Positions 26,496-35,202 of a DNA stretch of 64,000 nt are shown here, piece by piece. The DNA is from an uncultured Verrucomicrobiota bacterium. GTDB taxonomy: Bacteria; Verrucomicrobiota; Verrucomicrobiia; Verrucomicrobiales; DEV007. The notes beneath the pieces were generated by a model, which saw only the letters and a program-made list of their open reading frames with translations, made no database searches and had not been told where the DNA came from. Within the stretch, counting starts at the first letter, position 1, and each line of letters starts with the position of its first letter. Location of the stretch: the NCBI GenBank assembly GCA_902589825.1, contig CACIUL010000004.1:1-64000 (forward strand). The letters run 5' to 3'. The translations under genes were made by a program, and so were the position numbers.

Positions 26496-26726
26496 GTGAG
26501 ACAAAGACGTTCTACGCAGACAGCCGGGGCATCCGCCATTCGCACGAAATACTGCCGGCATTGTGTGGCTTACTTTCCGGCATCTTCGGCCCGTTGCCCT
26601 TCATGCAAGCGTTATTACCACACTTGGGTGAGGTGGTTGGCAGGCGTTCTTGTTTGGGCCATGGTTGCCTTTATTACGATGATCTGGCTGATTCAGTGTG
26701 CAGGTTTCGTGCTGCTGGATAGTTGA
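26496..26726 (+). CDS. Second small zinc-ribbon membrane protein, paralogue-like
   Basis: 76 residues from a GTG start at 26496; no strong ribosome site is visible, so the exact start is uncertain. It repeats the layout of the gene before it: a double-CxxC ribbon (CRHCVAYFPASSARCPSC, about residues 20-37), a tyrosine/basic linker (KRYYHTWVRW) and one membrane helix (LAGVLVWAMVAFITMIWLI). The two proteins share spacing and the W-helix pattern after CPSC, so they look like an old tandem duplication. Function unknown. Confidence 0.6.
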   Translation: MRQRRSTQTAGASAIRTKYCRHCVAYFPASSARCPSCKRYYHTWVRWLAGVLVWAMVAFITMIWLIQCAGFVLLDS

Positions 26727-26770
26727 TAGCAGAATAAGTTGTTCCTGTGTGTTTGTGCGGGAAGTCGACG

Positions 26771-28138
26771 TTAATCAGCCACGCTGTCGCTATTCAGAGT
26801 TTTTCCTTCCTTGATGAGCATGTTTAATCCCTTGCCGTAACGCCAGCGGGTAAAGGTAAAGAGCAGGGCTACCCCGATGGCAAAGTATGCCGGCCACCAG
26901 GTTAGGGTGTAGGCAAAAGCCGCCAGTTCCGGGTTTGGTAAGTCTGTGAATTCTTCACTCCAAAGGAAATGGGCTGTAACAATCCCGAAGATCTGTGTGA
27001 GTATTCCAAAGGAAAGGTTCATGCTGGCACCCTTGAAACTGAGTACGGTGGCCCTTTGTTCTGAGGGGGTGACCTGATTGAGGTAAAGGGAAAGGAAATA
27101 CTGCAAAAACCTCATGGAGGTCAGCATCGGCAGCAATAGCACAACACCCCATAGAGGCACGGGATTGGCCAGCGCCATGCAACCAGCAAAGGTGAGTATG
27201 GTCACCAGCATGAAGTTGACTGACGGGCTGCAGTTCTTTGCCATGCGTTCACAAAGCAGCGCAACACCGATGCCAATAATGGAAGCGGAGGCCCCAACAA
27301 AGCCCCATGTCCATTCCGGTAGCTTGATCAGCTTATAGACATTGGATGAAACTGTATAGAAAACACGAATAATGCTGTCGTAGAAGAGGCCAATGAGCAG
27401 CAGTGTGCTGGCAGCCGGTGACTGGAGTATCCAGCGGCCTGCCCGGATGGTTCCCGAGAAACTTTCCCGTATTGCATTGAAGCGTTGCCCAGAAGTGTGT
27501 GCCGTCTTGGCTTTTTCCTCAAAACGGATGGCGATCAGGCACACGACGAGTGCGGTAACGAGGTTAAGAAAGAGTGGAAATTTGAGGGTCTGCGCCTTTG
27601 TGATATCCCCTTCAATGCCGATTATATTAAGCAGCGAATTGACGAATTCCGGAGAATACACCAAGGCACCTGTGATTGAGGTGATGACAAATCCAATCGA
27701 CATCCCGATCATGGTCCGCTTCATGGTTCTGCTCCAGAGCAGCTGCCGGTTGGCTGCCGGAATGCTTTCGTAGGCCATTGCCTCGTCCGCACCGCTGGCT
27801 GCCGCTTCAGCAGCGCCACTAAGGATGCGGTTAATGACAAACAAGCCAAAGACAAAGGAAGATCCTGCCGGTGTGAGCAGCAAGACGAGGATCTCCAGGA
27901 TCATCAGGATTGCTGAGAGCACCACGAGCTTTTTGCGTCCCAAATGGTCGGCGAGTGCGCCGGAGGGCACTTCGAGCAAAACAATGGTAATGGCCCAGAT
28001 CAGGTTTAGCGTGGCAAATTGCGCAATGCTCAGCCCGAACTCGAGAAACATTACGAGATAGACCGGGTAATAGAAGCGGCAGTTGAAAAACACCCGGAAG
28101 AGACAAAAAAGTCGGGCATTTCTGGGCAGATCGCTCAT
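26771..28138 (-). CDS. MFS transporter
   Basis: 455 residues with about twelve membrane helices. The loop between helices 2 and 3 has the MFS signature in the form GALADHLGRKKLV. Other hydrophobic runs include LNLIWAITIVLLEVPSG, GLFVINRILSGAAEAAASGADE and YFLSLYLNQVTPSEQRAT. The ADEAMAYESI segment and the EQRATVLSF loop are like sugar or drug MFS exporters of the YxiO/AraJ-like type, but the substrate cannot be told. The gene is single, with its start 87 bp from the LexA-like promoter region on the other strand. Confidence 0.85.
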   Translation of the reverse strand: MSDLPRNARLFCLFRVFFNCRFYYPVYLVMFLEFGLSIAQFATLNLIWAITIVLLEVPSGALADHLGRKKLVVLSAILMILEILVLLLTPAGSSFVFGLFVINRILSGAAEAAASGADEAMAYESIPAANRQLLWSRTMKRTMIGMSIGFVITSITGALVYSPEFVNSLLNIIGIEGDITKAQTLKFPLFLNLVTALVVCLIAIRFEEKAKTAHTSGQRFNAIRESFSGTIRAGRWILQSPAASTLLLIGLFYDSIIRVFYTVSSNVYKLIKLPEWTWGFVGASASIIGIGVALLCERMAKNCSPSVNFMLVTILTFAGCMALANPVPLWGVVLLLPMLTSMRFLQYFLSLYLNQVTPSEQRATVLSFKGASMNLSFGILTQIFGIVTAHFLWSEEFTDLPNPELAAFAYTLTWWPAYFAIGVALLFTFTRWRYGKGLNMLIKEGKTLNSDSVAD

Positions 28139-28224
28139 TGATTGGGGTAGGGGAAGGAAATGTAATTAGGTGTGAGACAGGGAGATAGTGGTTTCTTTTT
28201 TTTAAAAAAAACTATCAAAGTCAC

Positions 28225-28265
28225 TTGATTTGTTCAATCGAACAGTTATTATGTTCATATGAACA
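28225..28265 (+). promoter_or_regulatory. Promoter with two tandem LexA-like operators
   Basis: Two boxes of the form TGTTC-N4-GAACA lie at 28231-28244 (central AATC) and 28252-28265 (central ATAT, perfectly palindromic), 21 bp apart centre to centre. Box 1 fills the 16-bp spacer between a -35-like TTGATT (28225-28230) and a -10-like TATTAT (28247-28252). Box 2 covers the expected transcription start. This is the geometry of a tightly repressed promoter. TGTTC-N4-GAACA is, as I recall, the LexA-binding motif described for Verrucomicrobia, so SOS control is likely. Confidence 0.65.
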
Positions 28266-28426
28266 AATCCCTTCCTAAGATTTTAATGTCGCGTATGAAT
28301 GATAACCTCCGTAATTGTTGCGTTGAATTGGTGGATTTTCTACGCCGACGTCTTTTTTTAAGAAAAGCATCCTGCCCGGTTGTCAGGGTCGTGCAGCAGG
28401 AATTTTGCTTCCAGAAGGAAATTTAA
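28259..28426 (+). CDS. Possible SOS-controlled small ORF (55 aa), unannotated
   Basis: An ATG at 28259 lies inside the second LexA-like box, close to where transcription should begin, and opens 55 codons to TAA at 28424-28426. The product would be basic with four cysteines and no membrane helix. Internal Met10 and Met13 are other starts. No ribosome site is seen, so a leaderless message is needed for the first ATG. In another frame, 28299-28361 encodes a hydrophobic 20-mer (MITSVIVALNWWIFYADVFF) recalling SOS-induced membrane peptides such as TisB. Which, if any, is translated is unknown; the transcript could also be a regulatory RNA. Confidence 0.35.
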   Translation: MNKSLPKILMSRMNDNLRNCCVELVDFLRRRLFLRKASCPVVRVVQQEFCFQKEI

Positions 28427-28590
28427 TCCTCGGCTGAAGTCGCATTTTTTTTGCATAAATCATTGATTATAAAAAACAAATGAGGAAAAACGGCTTCTTG
28501 GTATTTTACTGAGAATAGTTGCATTTTCCTGCACTTTGGGCGTTACATTGCTCTCCCGGGTTGTTTAAGCTTTCCGGGATCATTCAGTCA
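28427..28590. other. Remainder of a 450-bp intergenic region, no gene seen
   Basis: Between the small ORF and the secretin gene the sequence is AT-rich, with a T8 run near 28447-28454 and no convincing ORF. It probably holds the promoter and leader of the secretin gene; I cannot point to clear -35 and -10 boxes. Confidence 0.4.
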
Positions 28591-31095
28591 ATGCCCCGAT
28601 CGTTTCTTTCAAAGATATTTTTGCGATTCTGTGCCTGTATCCTGACACCTTTTTTAGGGTGCCAGAGGGCATTGGGGCTAGGCATTGCCGTGCTGTCCTT
28701 GTTTATTGTTGAGATATTGCCTGCTCAGCAGGATACCAATAAAAAGGTTTCAACGGCGGAGGGCGAGGTGGCGCGCAGGCAGAATCAAATTTTTGAGTCG
28801 GAGAAGTATCTTTTAGCGGGAAAAACACTCGTGGCTGAGGGCAAATACAAGGAGGCAATTGCGCAGTTTGCCCAGGCCTATAATGGCATTAATCCTTCGC
28901 CAATGGCTGAGGCAGTGCGTAACAAGGCACGACAGCATTATTCCGCCACTTCTGTTCTGTATGCATTGCAGTTGGTCAAAGCTGCAGAATATTCTGAAGC
29001 GCAGCAGGTGGTTGAAAGGGTACTGGATCCGAGCGTGGCTCCATCATACGAACCAGCGCTGAAGCTCCAGCAACGCCTGCTCGACCCAGAATGGTATAAC
29101 AAGGCAAGGAGCCCAGAGCATCTGGCAAATGTTGAGGAGGTCAAGCGCTTGCTTCACCTTGGTGAGGGAGCCATGGCACTCGGCGATTTTGACAAGGCTC
29201 TTGATTATTACGCCAGGGTTCTACGTCTTGACCGGTTCAACCGTGCTGCCAGGCGAGGGATGGAGGTCGCCGAGAAGCAAATCGTGGCATACCACCGCTC
29301 CTCCAGAGATCACACCAGGCAGAAAATGCTCAGGGAGGTGGATGCGGCATGGGAAACACAGGTCGGGTTAGCGAGAAATTTTGACCTGCCGGATGCCAAT
29401 GCCACTGCGATTGCCCCCGGCAAGCAGTCTGTTTCGGATAAGTTGAAGTCGATTGTTATCGACGTGATTAACTTTGATGATTCCACCCTTGAGGACGTGG
29501 TTGAGTATTTGACCATCAAGTCCAAGCAACTGGATAATTTTGGTGATGGGATCAACTTTGTGCTCAAAATTGATCCGGATGACCAGACGGCACGCAATGC
29601 AAATGTGAACCTGAAGCTCAGGAATATGCCGATAGGCGAGATTCTCCGGTATGTTGCCCGCGATACCGGAACCCGCTTCAAGGTTGAAACATTTGCCGTG
29701 AGCATTGTTTCAAGGAATGCCTCGACGGAAAACCTGGTCACAAAGACCTTCAGAGTGCCTCCTGATTTCCTGAGCACGGCCCCCATCGCTGAGGATGATG
29801 TTGCCGATGATCCTTTCGCAACAGGTGCGGCTACGGGCACTGGGGGTCTGGCCCTAAAGCGCCTTGGTGCCAAGGAGTTTCTCATGAAACAGGGGGTGAC
29901 TTTCCCGGAGGGGGCGAGTGCCATTTTTATACCCGGATCCAGTTCACTGGTTGTGCGTAACATTCCAAGTAATATTGAGCTGGTGGAAAGCTTCATAGAC
30001 AGCTCGTTTAATGAGGTTCCAAAGCAGGTGGAAGTGAATGTGACCATGATTGACATCAGTCATTCAGAACTCAATGAGCTTGGCTTTGACTGGTTGCTCG
30101 GGCAGTTCAATGTACCTGGATCGAACCGGGTCTTTGCTGGTGGCGGTACGGAGGGAAATGTTGCGGCAGGTGGTGCCGAGACCCGGGCTGCTGCCGAATT
30201 TCCCTTTATTCCTCCGGGATCAGGCACCCCCTTGGCAGGGTTCCCGGTTACCTCAGGGTTGCGCACCGGGCAGCAGTGGAATGAGGGTAGTGCCATTAAC
30301 AATATCCTGCTTGCCGGCGGTGACACTGTCTTCCGTACAAACAACACTTTGAAGGCACCGGGTATTTTGGGTGTCGGCGGGGCATTGACAGACCCGCAGT
30401 TTCAGATGGTTATCCGTGCCCTGTCGCAGTCCAAGGGTGCAGACCTGATTACCCGCCCAAGTATTGTAACCCGCTCCGGTCAACGGGCTACGGTTGATAT
30501 TATCCGCGAATTCCCTTACCCCACGGAATATGACCCTCCCGAGATCCCTCAGGATTTCAATGGAGGAAATAATTTTGGTGGCGGCGGGTTTGGACAGCCT
30601 CAGGCTCCGGCCAGTTTTCCCGTGACCCCGGCACATCCAACTGCCTTTGAAGTGCGTAACGTTGGCACTCACCTTGAGGTTGAGCCCGTGGTTGGACAGG
30701 ATAACTTTACGGTGGAACTCAACCTTGCGCCCGAGTTGGTGCAGTTTGAAGGATTCATTAACTACGGGTCTCCCATCCAGACGAACGGCACCGATGCACT
30801 GGGCAACGTGACGCCAGTTGAGTTGACCGATAACCGAATCCTGCAACCTGTATTCAAGATTTTGCGTGAGAATACCAGCGTGGTTGTCTGGGATGGTGCA
30901 ACGGTTGTGATTGGCGGCCTGATTGAGGACAAGAGCGCCATTGTTGAGGACAAGGTCCCGTTGTTTGGAGATGCCCCGTTCATCGGGCGCTTTTTCCGTT
31001 CAAAGGGTGTGAGTCGAACTCTTCGTGCAGTGCTATTTTTTGTGAAGGTCAATGTCATTGATCCATCAGGGCAAAGGATCAATGCCCGTTCCTGA
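28591..31095 (+). CDS. TPR-secretin protein of the Amuc_1098/GspD type
   Basis: 834 residues from the ATG at 28591 (an upstream in-frame start adds 24 residues that are not signal-like). A signal region (LGIAVLSLFIVEILPAQQ) is followed by TPR-like helices to about residue 260 (EGKYKEAIAQFAQAYNG, GDFDKALDYYARVLRLDRFNRAARRG). Then come N-domains (FDDSTLEDVVEYLTIKSK; NVNLKLRNMPIGEILRYVARDTG), a linker, and a C-terminal secretin domain (LSQSKGADLITRPSIVTRSGQ, LEVEPVVGQDNFTVELNL, VVIGGLIEDKSAIVEDKVP, FGDAPFIGRFFRSKG). Secretins make outer membrane gates for type II secretion or type IV pili. PilM/N/O-like partner genes are not adjacent here. Confidence 0.88.
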   Translation: MPRSFLSKIFLRFCACILTPFLGCQRALGLGIAVLSLFIVEILPAQQDTNKKVSTAEGEVARRQNQIFESEKYLLAGKTLVAEGKYKEAIAQFAQAYNGINPSPMAEAVRNKARQHYSATSVLYALQLVKAAEYSEAQQVVERVLDPSVAPSYEPALKLQQRLLDPEWYNKARSPEHLANVEEVKRLLHLGEGAMALGDFDKALDYYARVLRLDRFNRAARRGMEVAEKQIVAYHRSSRDHTRQKMLREVDAAWETQVGLARNFDLPDANATAIAPGKQSVSDKLKSIVIDVINFDDSTLEDVVEYLTIKSKQLDNFGDGINFVLKIDPDDQTARNANVNLKLRNMPIGEILRYVARDTGTRFKVETFAVSIVSRNASTENLVTKTFRVPPDFLSTAPIAEDDVADDPFATGAATGTGGLALKRLGAKEFLMKQGVTFPEGASAIFIPGSSSLVVRNIPSNIELVESFIDSSFNEVPKQVEVNVTMIDISHSELNELGFDWLLGQFNVPGSNRVFAGGGTEGNVAAGGAETRAAAEFPFIPPGSGTPLAGFPVTSGLRTGQQWNEGSAINNILLAGGDTVFRTNNTLKAPGILGVGGALTDPQFQMVIRALSQSKGADLITRPSIVTRSGQRATVDIIREFPYPTEYDPPEIPQDFNGGNNFGGGGFGQPQAPASFPVTPAHPTAFEVRNVGTHLEVEPVVGQDNFTVELNLAPELVQFEGFINYGSPIQTNGTDALGNVTPVELTDNRILQPVFKILRENTSVVVWDGATVVIGGLIEDKSAIVEDKVPLFGDAPFIGRFFRSKGVSRTLRAVLFFVKVNVIDPSGQRINARS

Positions 31096-31205
31096 TCCCG
31101 TTGTTTGGGGGATTGTGAACAGTTGCTCTTCGTATACACTATAGCCCGATGTCAGTGTGCCGATTTTTCAGGATGTTATAATCTGATGAAACAAGCAGGG
31201 CCTTA

Positions 31206-32739
31206 ATGAATTCCTCCGATCCTAAAGACCAGCAAAGCAATTATTCCCACGAGGAAATGCTGGATAACCTGCGTTCCGGTGACAAGGGAAAGCGCGGCGA
31301 TCGACCGGCCAGCCTTGAGGTGGTTGAGGGTGCGGATGGCAAACAGATTATCAAGCAGGTTAAAAGGCGCCGCAGGCGCCGGACTCATCAGCCCAAGAAG
31401 ATCAGGGAGCGTCGTATTCGCCTGGTCAAAAAGATTCTGCTGTGTGGCAGCATATCGATTGTCCTGCTGCTAGTAGCTTTCTACGCACTGATGCTTTTCG
31501 GGATCAGGGGTCAGCGATTCCGGGCGAGTGTGGGGGAGCGCGTCAGTGAACTGGTCAATGTGGATATTGGGTTTGGATCCTTCCGTTTAAGTGGGCTGAA
31601 CCTGGATAACAGTAAAGCGGTTATCAATGATGTGCCAGGCAGTCTCTTTCATGGGGCAGAGGTCACTTCCTTGAGGACGAGGGTCAGCCCCTGGACAGTT
31701 TTCTCCGGGGACTGGCACCTTGGACCCGTGCATGCGGGAAAAGGTGAGTTTCGATTTGGCTTACCTGATGCCAAAATAGGCGATTTTAGGTCGGGCAGAC
31801 AGCGAAGGGCGGGACAGCGCCTGATGACCCTGGCTGGATTTGGCCTTGATCATGATCCTGGCATGATTAATTGCAATGGTATCAGGATTGCTGATTGCAC
31901 CTTGTATTGGGAGGAGGAAGCAATGGATGATGAGCCATTCCTGGCAGGTACGGTGGTCAATATCAGTGACATGATTGACAACTCATTTCAGTTAAGGTTC
32001 AAGGGGGGGGGAACTGAAGGTGCCGGGATGGCCTGCCCTGCAGATAGAGAGTGTTTCCGGCCTGGTGCAAAATGGCAAATACCATGTCAGGCAATCCACA
32101 CTGTCGAATGGAACCAAAGGTTCCGTGACACTTAACGGGTTCATTAATGCGGGATCCAAGGGTGACTTCCGCCTGATGGCACCATTTACCGGTTTATCAC
32201 TCAGCGAAAATGTCCACACGTTCTGGCAGGACAAATTGAGAGGGCATATCCATGGGGAGATGGAGATATCGGGATCGCTGGCCCAACAAGGATCATTGTT
32301 GGCCGAAGGGAGCTTTTCGAGTAATAACCTTGTTTTAAGTAATCATCCCATCCTGCAGCGCCTGGCCATCGGGCTGGGTGAGGCGCTGCTGGCTCGGATT
32401 GATTTCCATTCTGTGGAGGGGCGCCTGAAGCGGACCACTGAAGCACTTGAAATTTATGATATAAGGGCGGTGAATCCTGCTCTTTTCCAGTTAAGAGGTG
32501 ATATTACTGTGCACGCCAACGGTGTGCTTGAAGGACAACTTGACGTGGGTATTCCCGCTGTTTTCCTGCAACGAATGGGCATTGCTGACCCGTCAATATT
32601 TGGTGCGGAAGTCCAGGGATTTTCCTGGGCTAAGGTTCAACTGGGAGGGGTCATCGGGGCTCCTGAGGAGGATTTAACCGGACGCCTTGAGAAGATCCGT
32701 GCACAGATCCTCAAAGATAATCTCAGGCGGCTTCCCTGA
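31206..32739 (+). CDS. AsmA-like membrane-anchored protein, frameshifted in a G9 tract
   Basis: The first part (from ATG 31206) has a cytoplasmic, Lys/Arg-rich N-terminus, one membrane helix (ILLCGSISIVLLLVAFYALML, about residues 78-98) and a long beta-rich periplasmic region. At 32003-32011 there are nine G; with eight, the frame continues as LKVPGWPALQIESVSGLVQ into the second open part that ends at 32739, giving about 510 residues. The second half (SIFGAEVQGFSWAKVQLGGV, LNGFINAGSKGDFRL) resembles AsmA/TamB-like repeats. Read literally, the product is truncated at 32135. Causes may be a sequencing error, a recent mutation, or slippage-based phase variation. It follows the secretin gene by 110 bp. 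Confidence 0.65.
32003..32011 (+). repeat. G9 homopolymer at the frameshift point
   Basis: A run of nine G in codons for Gly-Gly-Gly. Both flanking frames stay open and coding-like over long distances, and removing one G restores a single frame. Poly-G tracts of this length are classic slip sites and also classic assembly-error sites. Confidence 0.8.
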
Positions 32740-32883
32740 GCATAGCCTGCGGTTTTGCTCAGGGGGTAACCGGAAGGGGGTTGCTTGCCCTGCTGGTAAT
32801 CTTTTCGCAATCATGTAGTTAGGTGTCCGGAGGTGGCTCCTCAGGATAAAGAGTGCTTGGTATGAAGGTTGAATAAGCCTTCA

Positions 32884-32959
32884 GGCAATGCGCTAAAGAC
32901 CTGAAAGGAGTTCGATTTAGCTCGCTGAGGCATTGCCAAAGCGGTTAGCCTCCGCCTTT
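32884..32959 (+). other. Structured hairpins in the intergenic region before the DUF5916 gene
   Basis: GGCAATGC (32884-32891) pairs perfectly with GCATTGCC (32930-32937), and inside it GCTAAA (32892-32897) pairs with TTTAGC (32916-32921), leaving an 18-nt apical loop and an 8-nt one-sided bulge. A second small hairpin, AAAGCGG...CCG-C-CTTT at 32938-32959, follows directly. This could be the terminator of the AsmA-like gene, a small RNA or a leader element of the next gene. It does not match a riboswitch I know. Confidence 0.35.
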
Positions 32960-33007
32960 ATTAGCAATTATTACTCGACCCATTCATGGTATTGGCGGGT
33001 GGACTAG

Positions 33008-35152
33008 ATGCATCTTTTGACTTCCATACTTCCTGTTTTTTTTATATCGGTTCTCCTGTTGTGCACTGGGATGAGGGCACAAGCTGCAGGTAATGGGTAC
33101 GAGATCCAGGTGGTGCGCCTTGCAAAGGGAGCTGTTATTGACGGAGATCTTGGGGATGAAGTCTGGAAATCGGCAGCCATTGCCGGCGGGTTTGGCCAGG
33201 TCGAGCCAATAAGCGGTGCGGCTCCAAGTGAAAGGACGGAAATGCGGATTTTTTCAACTGCGCAAGCCCTTTATATCGGGGTGCGGTGCTATGACTCGGA
33301 ACCTGACCAGCTCCTGGCCAGGGACAGGAGAAGGGACTCACCCGGTCGGGGGGATGATCGCGTCCGGATGGTGTTTGATACATTTGGGCAGGCAAGGAAC
33401 GGGTATTATTTTGCCGTTGCCGGCGGAGGTGGTAAGGCCGATGGCGTTGTGCGCAGTGGCGGTCGGCCGGACTTGACCTGGGATACGATATGGTCAGTTG
33501 AGACTTCCCGTGATGAGAAGGGATGGGTTGCAGAGTTTGAGATTCCTTTTCGCAGCCTTGCCTTCGATGTCAACCAAGGTAGCTGGGGATTTAACGTGGA
33601 GCGCGAGATCCGGCGCAAGCATGAGAAACTCCGCTGGGTTTCACCGACCCGCTTACGTTCGATGTGGACCCTGCAGGGGTTGGGTAAGCTGACCGGTCTC
33701 GACAATCTGGATACGGGTATTGGAATTGATGTTCGTCCCACCCTCGTTGCGCGATACCGCTCGAGGAATGGCGAGGAATCCGAGCTTGGCTTTGAGCCTT
33801 CCGTTGATGGGTTTTACCGGTTGACCCCCTCGCTGACCGCGACCTGGACATGGAAGACAGACTTTGCGGAAACCGACGTGGATGACCGCCAGATCAACAC
33901 CACAAGGTTTCCTCTGTTTTTTCCGGAGAAACGTTCCTTCTTCCTTGAGGATGCCAAGAATTTCCGCTTTGGGGGGATTGTTCGCAGCCCTCTTCCGTTT
34001 CATTCCAGGACGATTGGCCTGGCATCCAATGGCAGCCGGGTACCGATTGAGTTTGGCGGCAAGCTCACCGGCAAGGCTGGCAAGTGGAACCTCGGTCTCC
34101 TCGGGGTTCAGCTTGAAGGAACAGAGGAACTAAATCCTGATGAGGTCTATGTGGGAAGAGTGTCCTATGACGTGCTTGATGAGTCCTCACTCGGCGGAAT
34201 TTTCACCCTTGGTGATCCCCGATCAAACGGTGATGCGCAGACCTATGGCCTTGATTTTGAGCTGAAGAACAGCTCGCTTGGAGAGCTGAAGGAAGGCCGC
34301 TTGCGAGGCTGGGTCATGGGAACCGATGGCGAGAAGGACGACTACGGCTGGGGGCTCTCGGCGGTTTATCCCAATAAGCCGCTTTATGCAAGGGCCAGTT
34401 GGCAGCGGCTGGGTGAAGACCTTGACCCGGCGGTTGGTTTTATCCGGCGTCCGGGTATTCATGAGTTCTATGGTATGCTCAGCTATGAGCTCTACCCTGA
34501 GGGAAACTTCCTCAATGAGGTGGACCTTGATTTTAGAACACAGGTGGACACGGACCTTGATTTAAGGGTGCTGTCCGAGGACAACGAGTTGGAGACGGAT
34601 TTTGAGCTGGAAAGCGGAGACAATGCCGAATTTGCCATCAGCAGGCGCCGGGAGCTCTTTGAAAGGGATTTTGGAATCTATGACGGTATCGTGATACCTG
34701 CTGACGACTACCATTACTGGCGCGGCAGGGCATCCATTTCAACGGCGCCATCAAGGGGTTGGTATGCCTATGCCGGCACGAATTTTGGGGGCTACCCGAA
34801 CGGGAACAAGCTCGGGGTAAACGGTAAATTGGGCTGGATACCCTCTCCTTCATTTTCGGTGAATGTCGGGGCGGACGTGGACTGGTTTGAACTGGAAGGC
34901 GGGGAATTTGAAACCCTGATCCTGAACAGTTCGGTCCGCCTGACTCCTACAGAAAAGATATCCCTATCCAGCAGAGTCCAGTTTGATACGGTATCCGGAC
35001 AGATGGGCCTCAACTCCAGATTGCGCTGGATGGTGACTCCCGCCAGTGACATTTACCTTGTGTTCAACCAGGGCTTCCGCCGGTTTGACGATCGATTTGA
35101 CCGGACCAGCACTGAGGCGGTGGCCAAGGTGGGTTGGACATTCCGCTTCTGA
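33008..35152 (+). CDS. DUF5916 outer membrane protein with CBM9-like domain
   Basis: 714 residues with a signal peptide (FISVLLLCTGMRAQAAG). Residues about 35-215 form a CBM9-like/DOMON-type sandwich (LAKGAVIDGDLGDEVWKSA, ALYIGVRCYDSEPDQL, WVAEFEIPFRSLAFDV, WGFNVEREIRRKHEK). The rest is DUF5916: FAETDVDDRQINTTRFPLFF-PEKRSFFLE, RTIGLASNG, KWNLGLLGVQ and alternating beta strands that end in a typical barrel C-terminus with terminal Phe (VAKVGWTFRF). Members are secreted, probably outer membrane anchored, and widespread in Bacteroidetes, Gemmatimonadetes and Verrucomicrobia. Function unknown; carbohydrate or metal uptake has been suggested by context only. Confidence 0.87.
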   Translation: MHLLTSILPVFFISVLLLCTGMRAQAAGNGYEIQVVRLAKGAVIDGDLGDEVWKSAAIAGGFGQVEPISGAAPSERTEMRIFSTAQALYIGVRCYDSEPDQLLARDRRRDSPGRGDDRVRMVFDTFGQARNGYYFAVAGGGGKADGVVRSGGRPDLTWDTIWSVETSRDEKGWVAEFEIPFRSLAFDVNQGSWGFNVEREIRRKHEKLRWVSPTRLRSMWTLQGLGKLTGLDNLDTGIGIDVRPTLVARYRSRNGEESELGFEPSVDGFYRLTPSLTATWTWKTDFAETDVDDRQINTTRFPLFFPEKRSFFLEDAKNFRFGGIVRSPLPFHSRTIGLASNGSRVPIEFGGKLTGKAGKWNLGLLGVQLEGTEELNPDEVYVGRVSYDVLDESSLGGIFTLGDPRSNGDAQTYGLDFELKNSSLGELKEGRLRGWVMGTDGEKDDYGWGLSAVYPNKPLYARASWQRLGEDLDPAVGFIRRPGIHEFYGMLSYELYPEGNFLNEVDLDFRTQVDTDLDLRVLSEDNELETDFELESGDNAEFAISRRRELFERDFGIYDGIVIPADDYHYWRGRASISTAPSRGWYAYAGTNFGGYPNGNKLGVNGKLGWIPSPSFSVNVGADVDWFELEGGEFETLILNSSVRLTPTEKISLSSRVQFDTVSGQMGLNSRLRWMVTPASDIYLVFNQGFRRFDDRFDRTSTEAVAKVGWTFRF

Positions 35153-35202
35153 TCCCCTAGGGTCGTTATGCCCGGGGTTTTTCCCGTTGGAGCAAGATTC
35201 GG

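Noticed and set aside
31187-31207. A six-codon leader ORF whose stop overlaps the AsmA-like start (TAATG)
   Set aside because: Too short to support from sequence alone; it could be chance.
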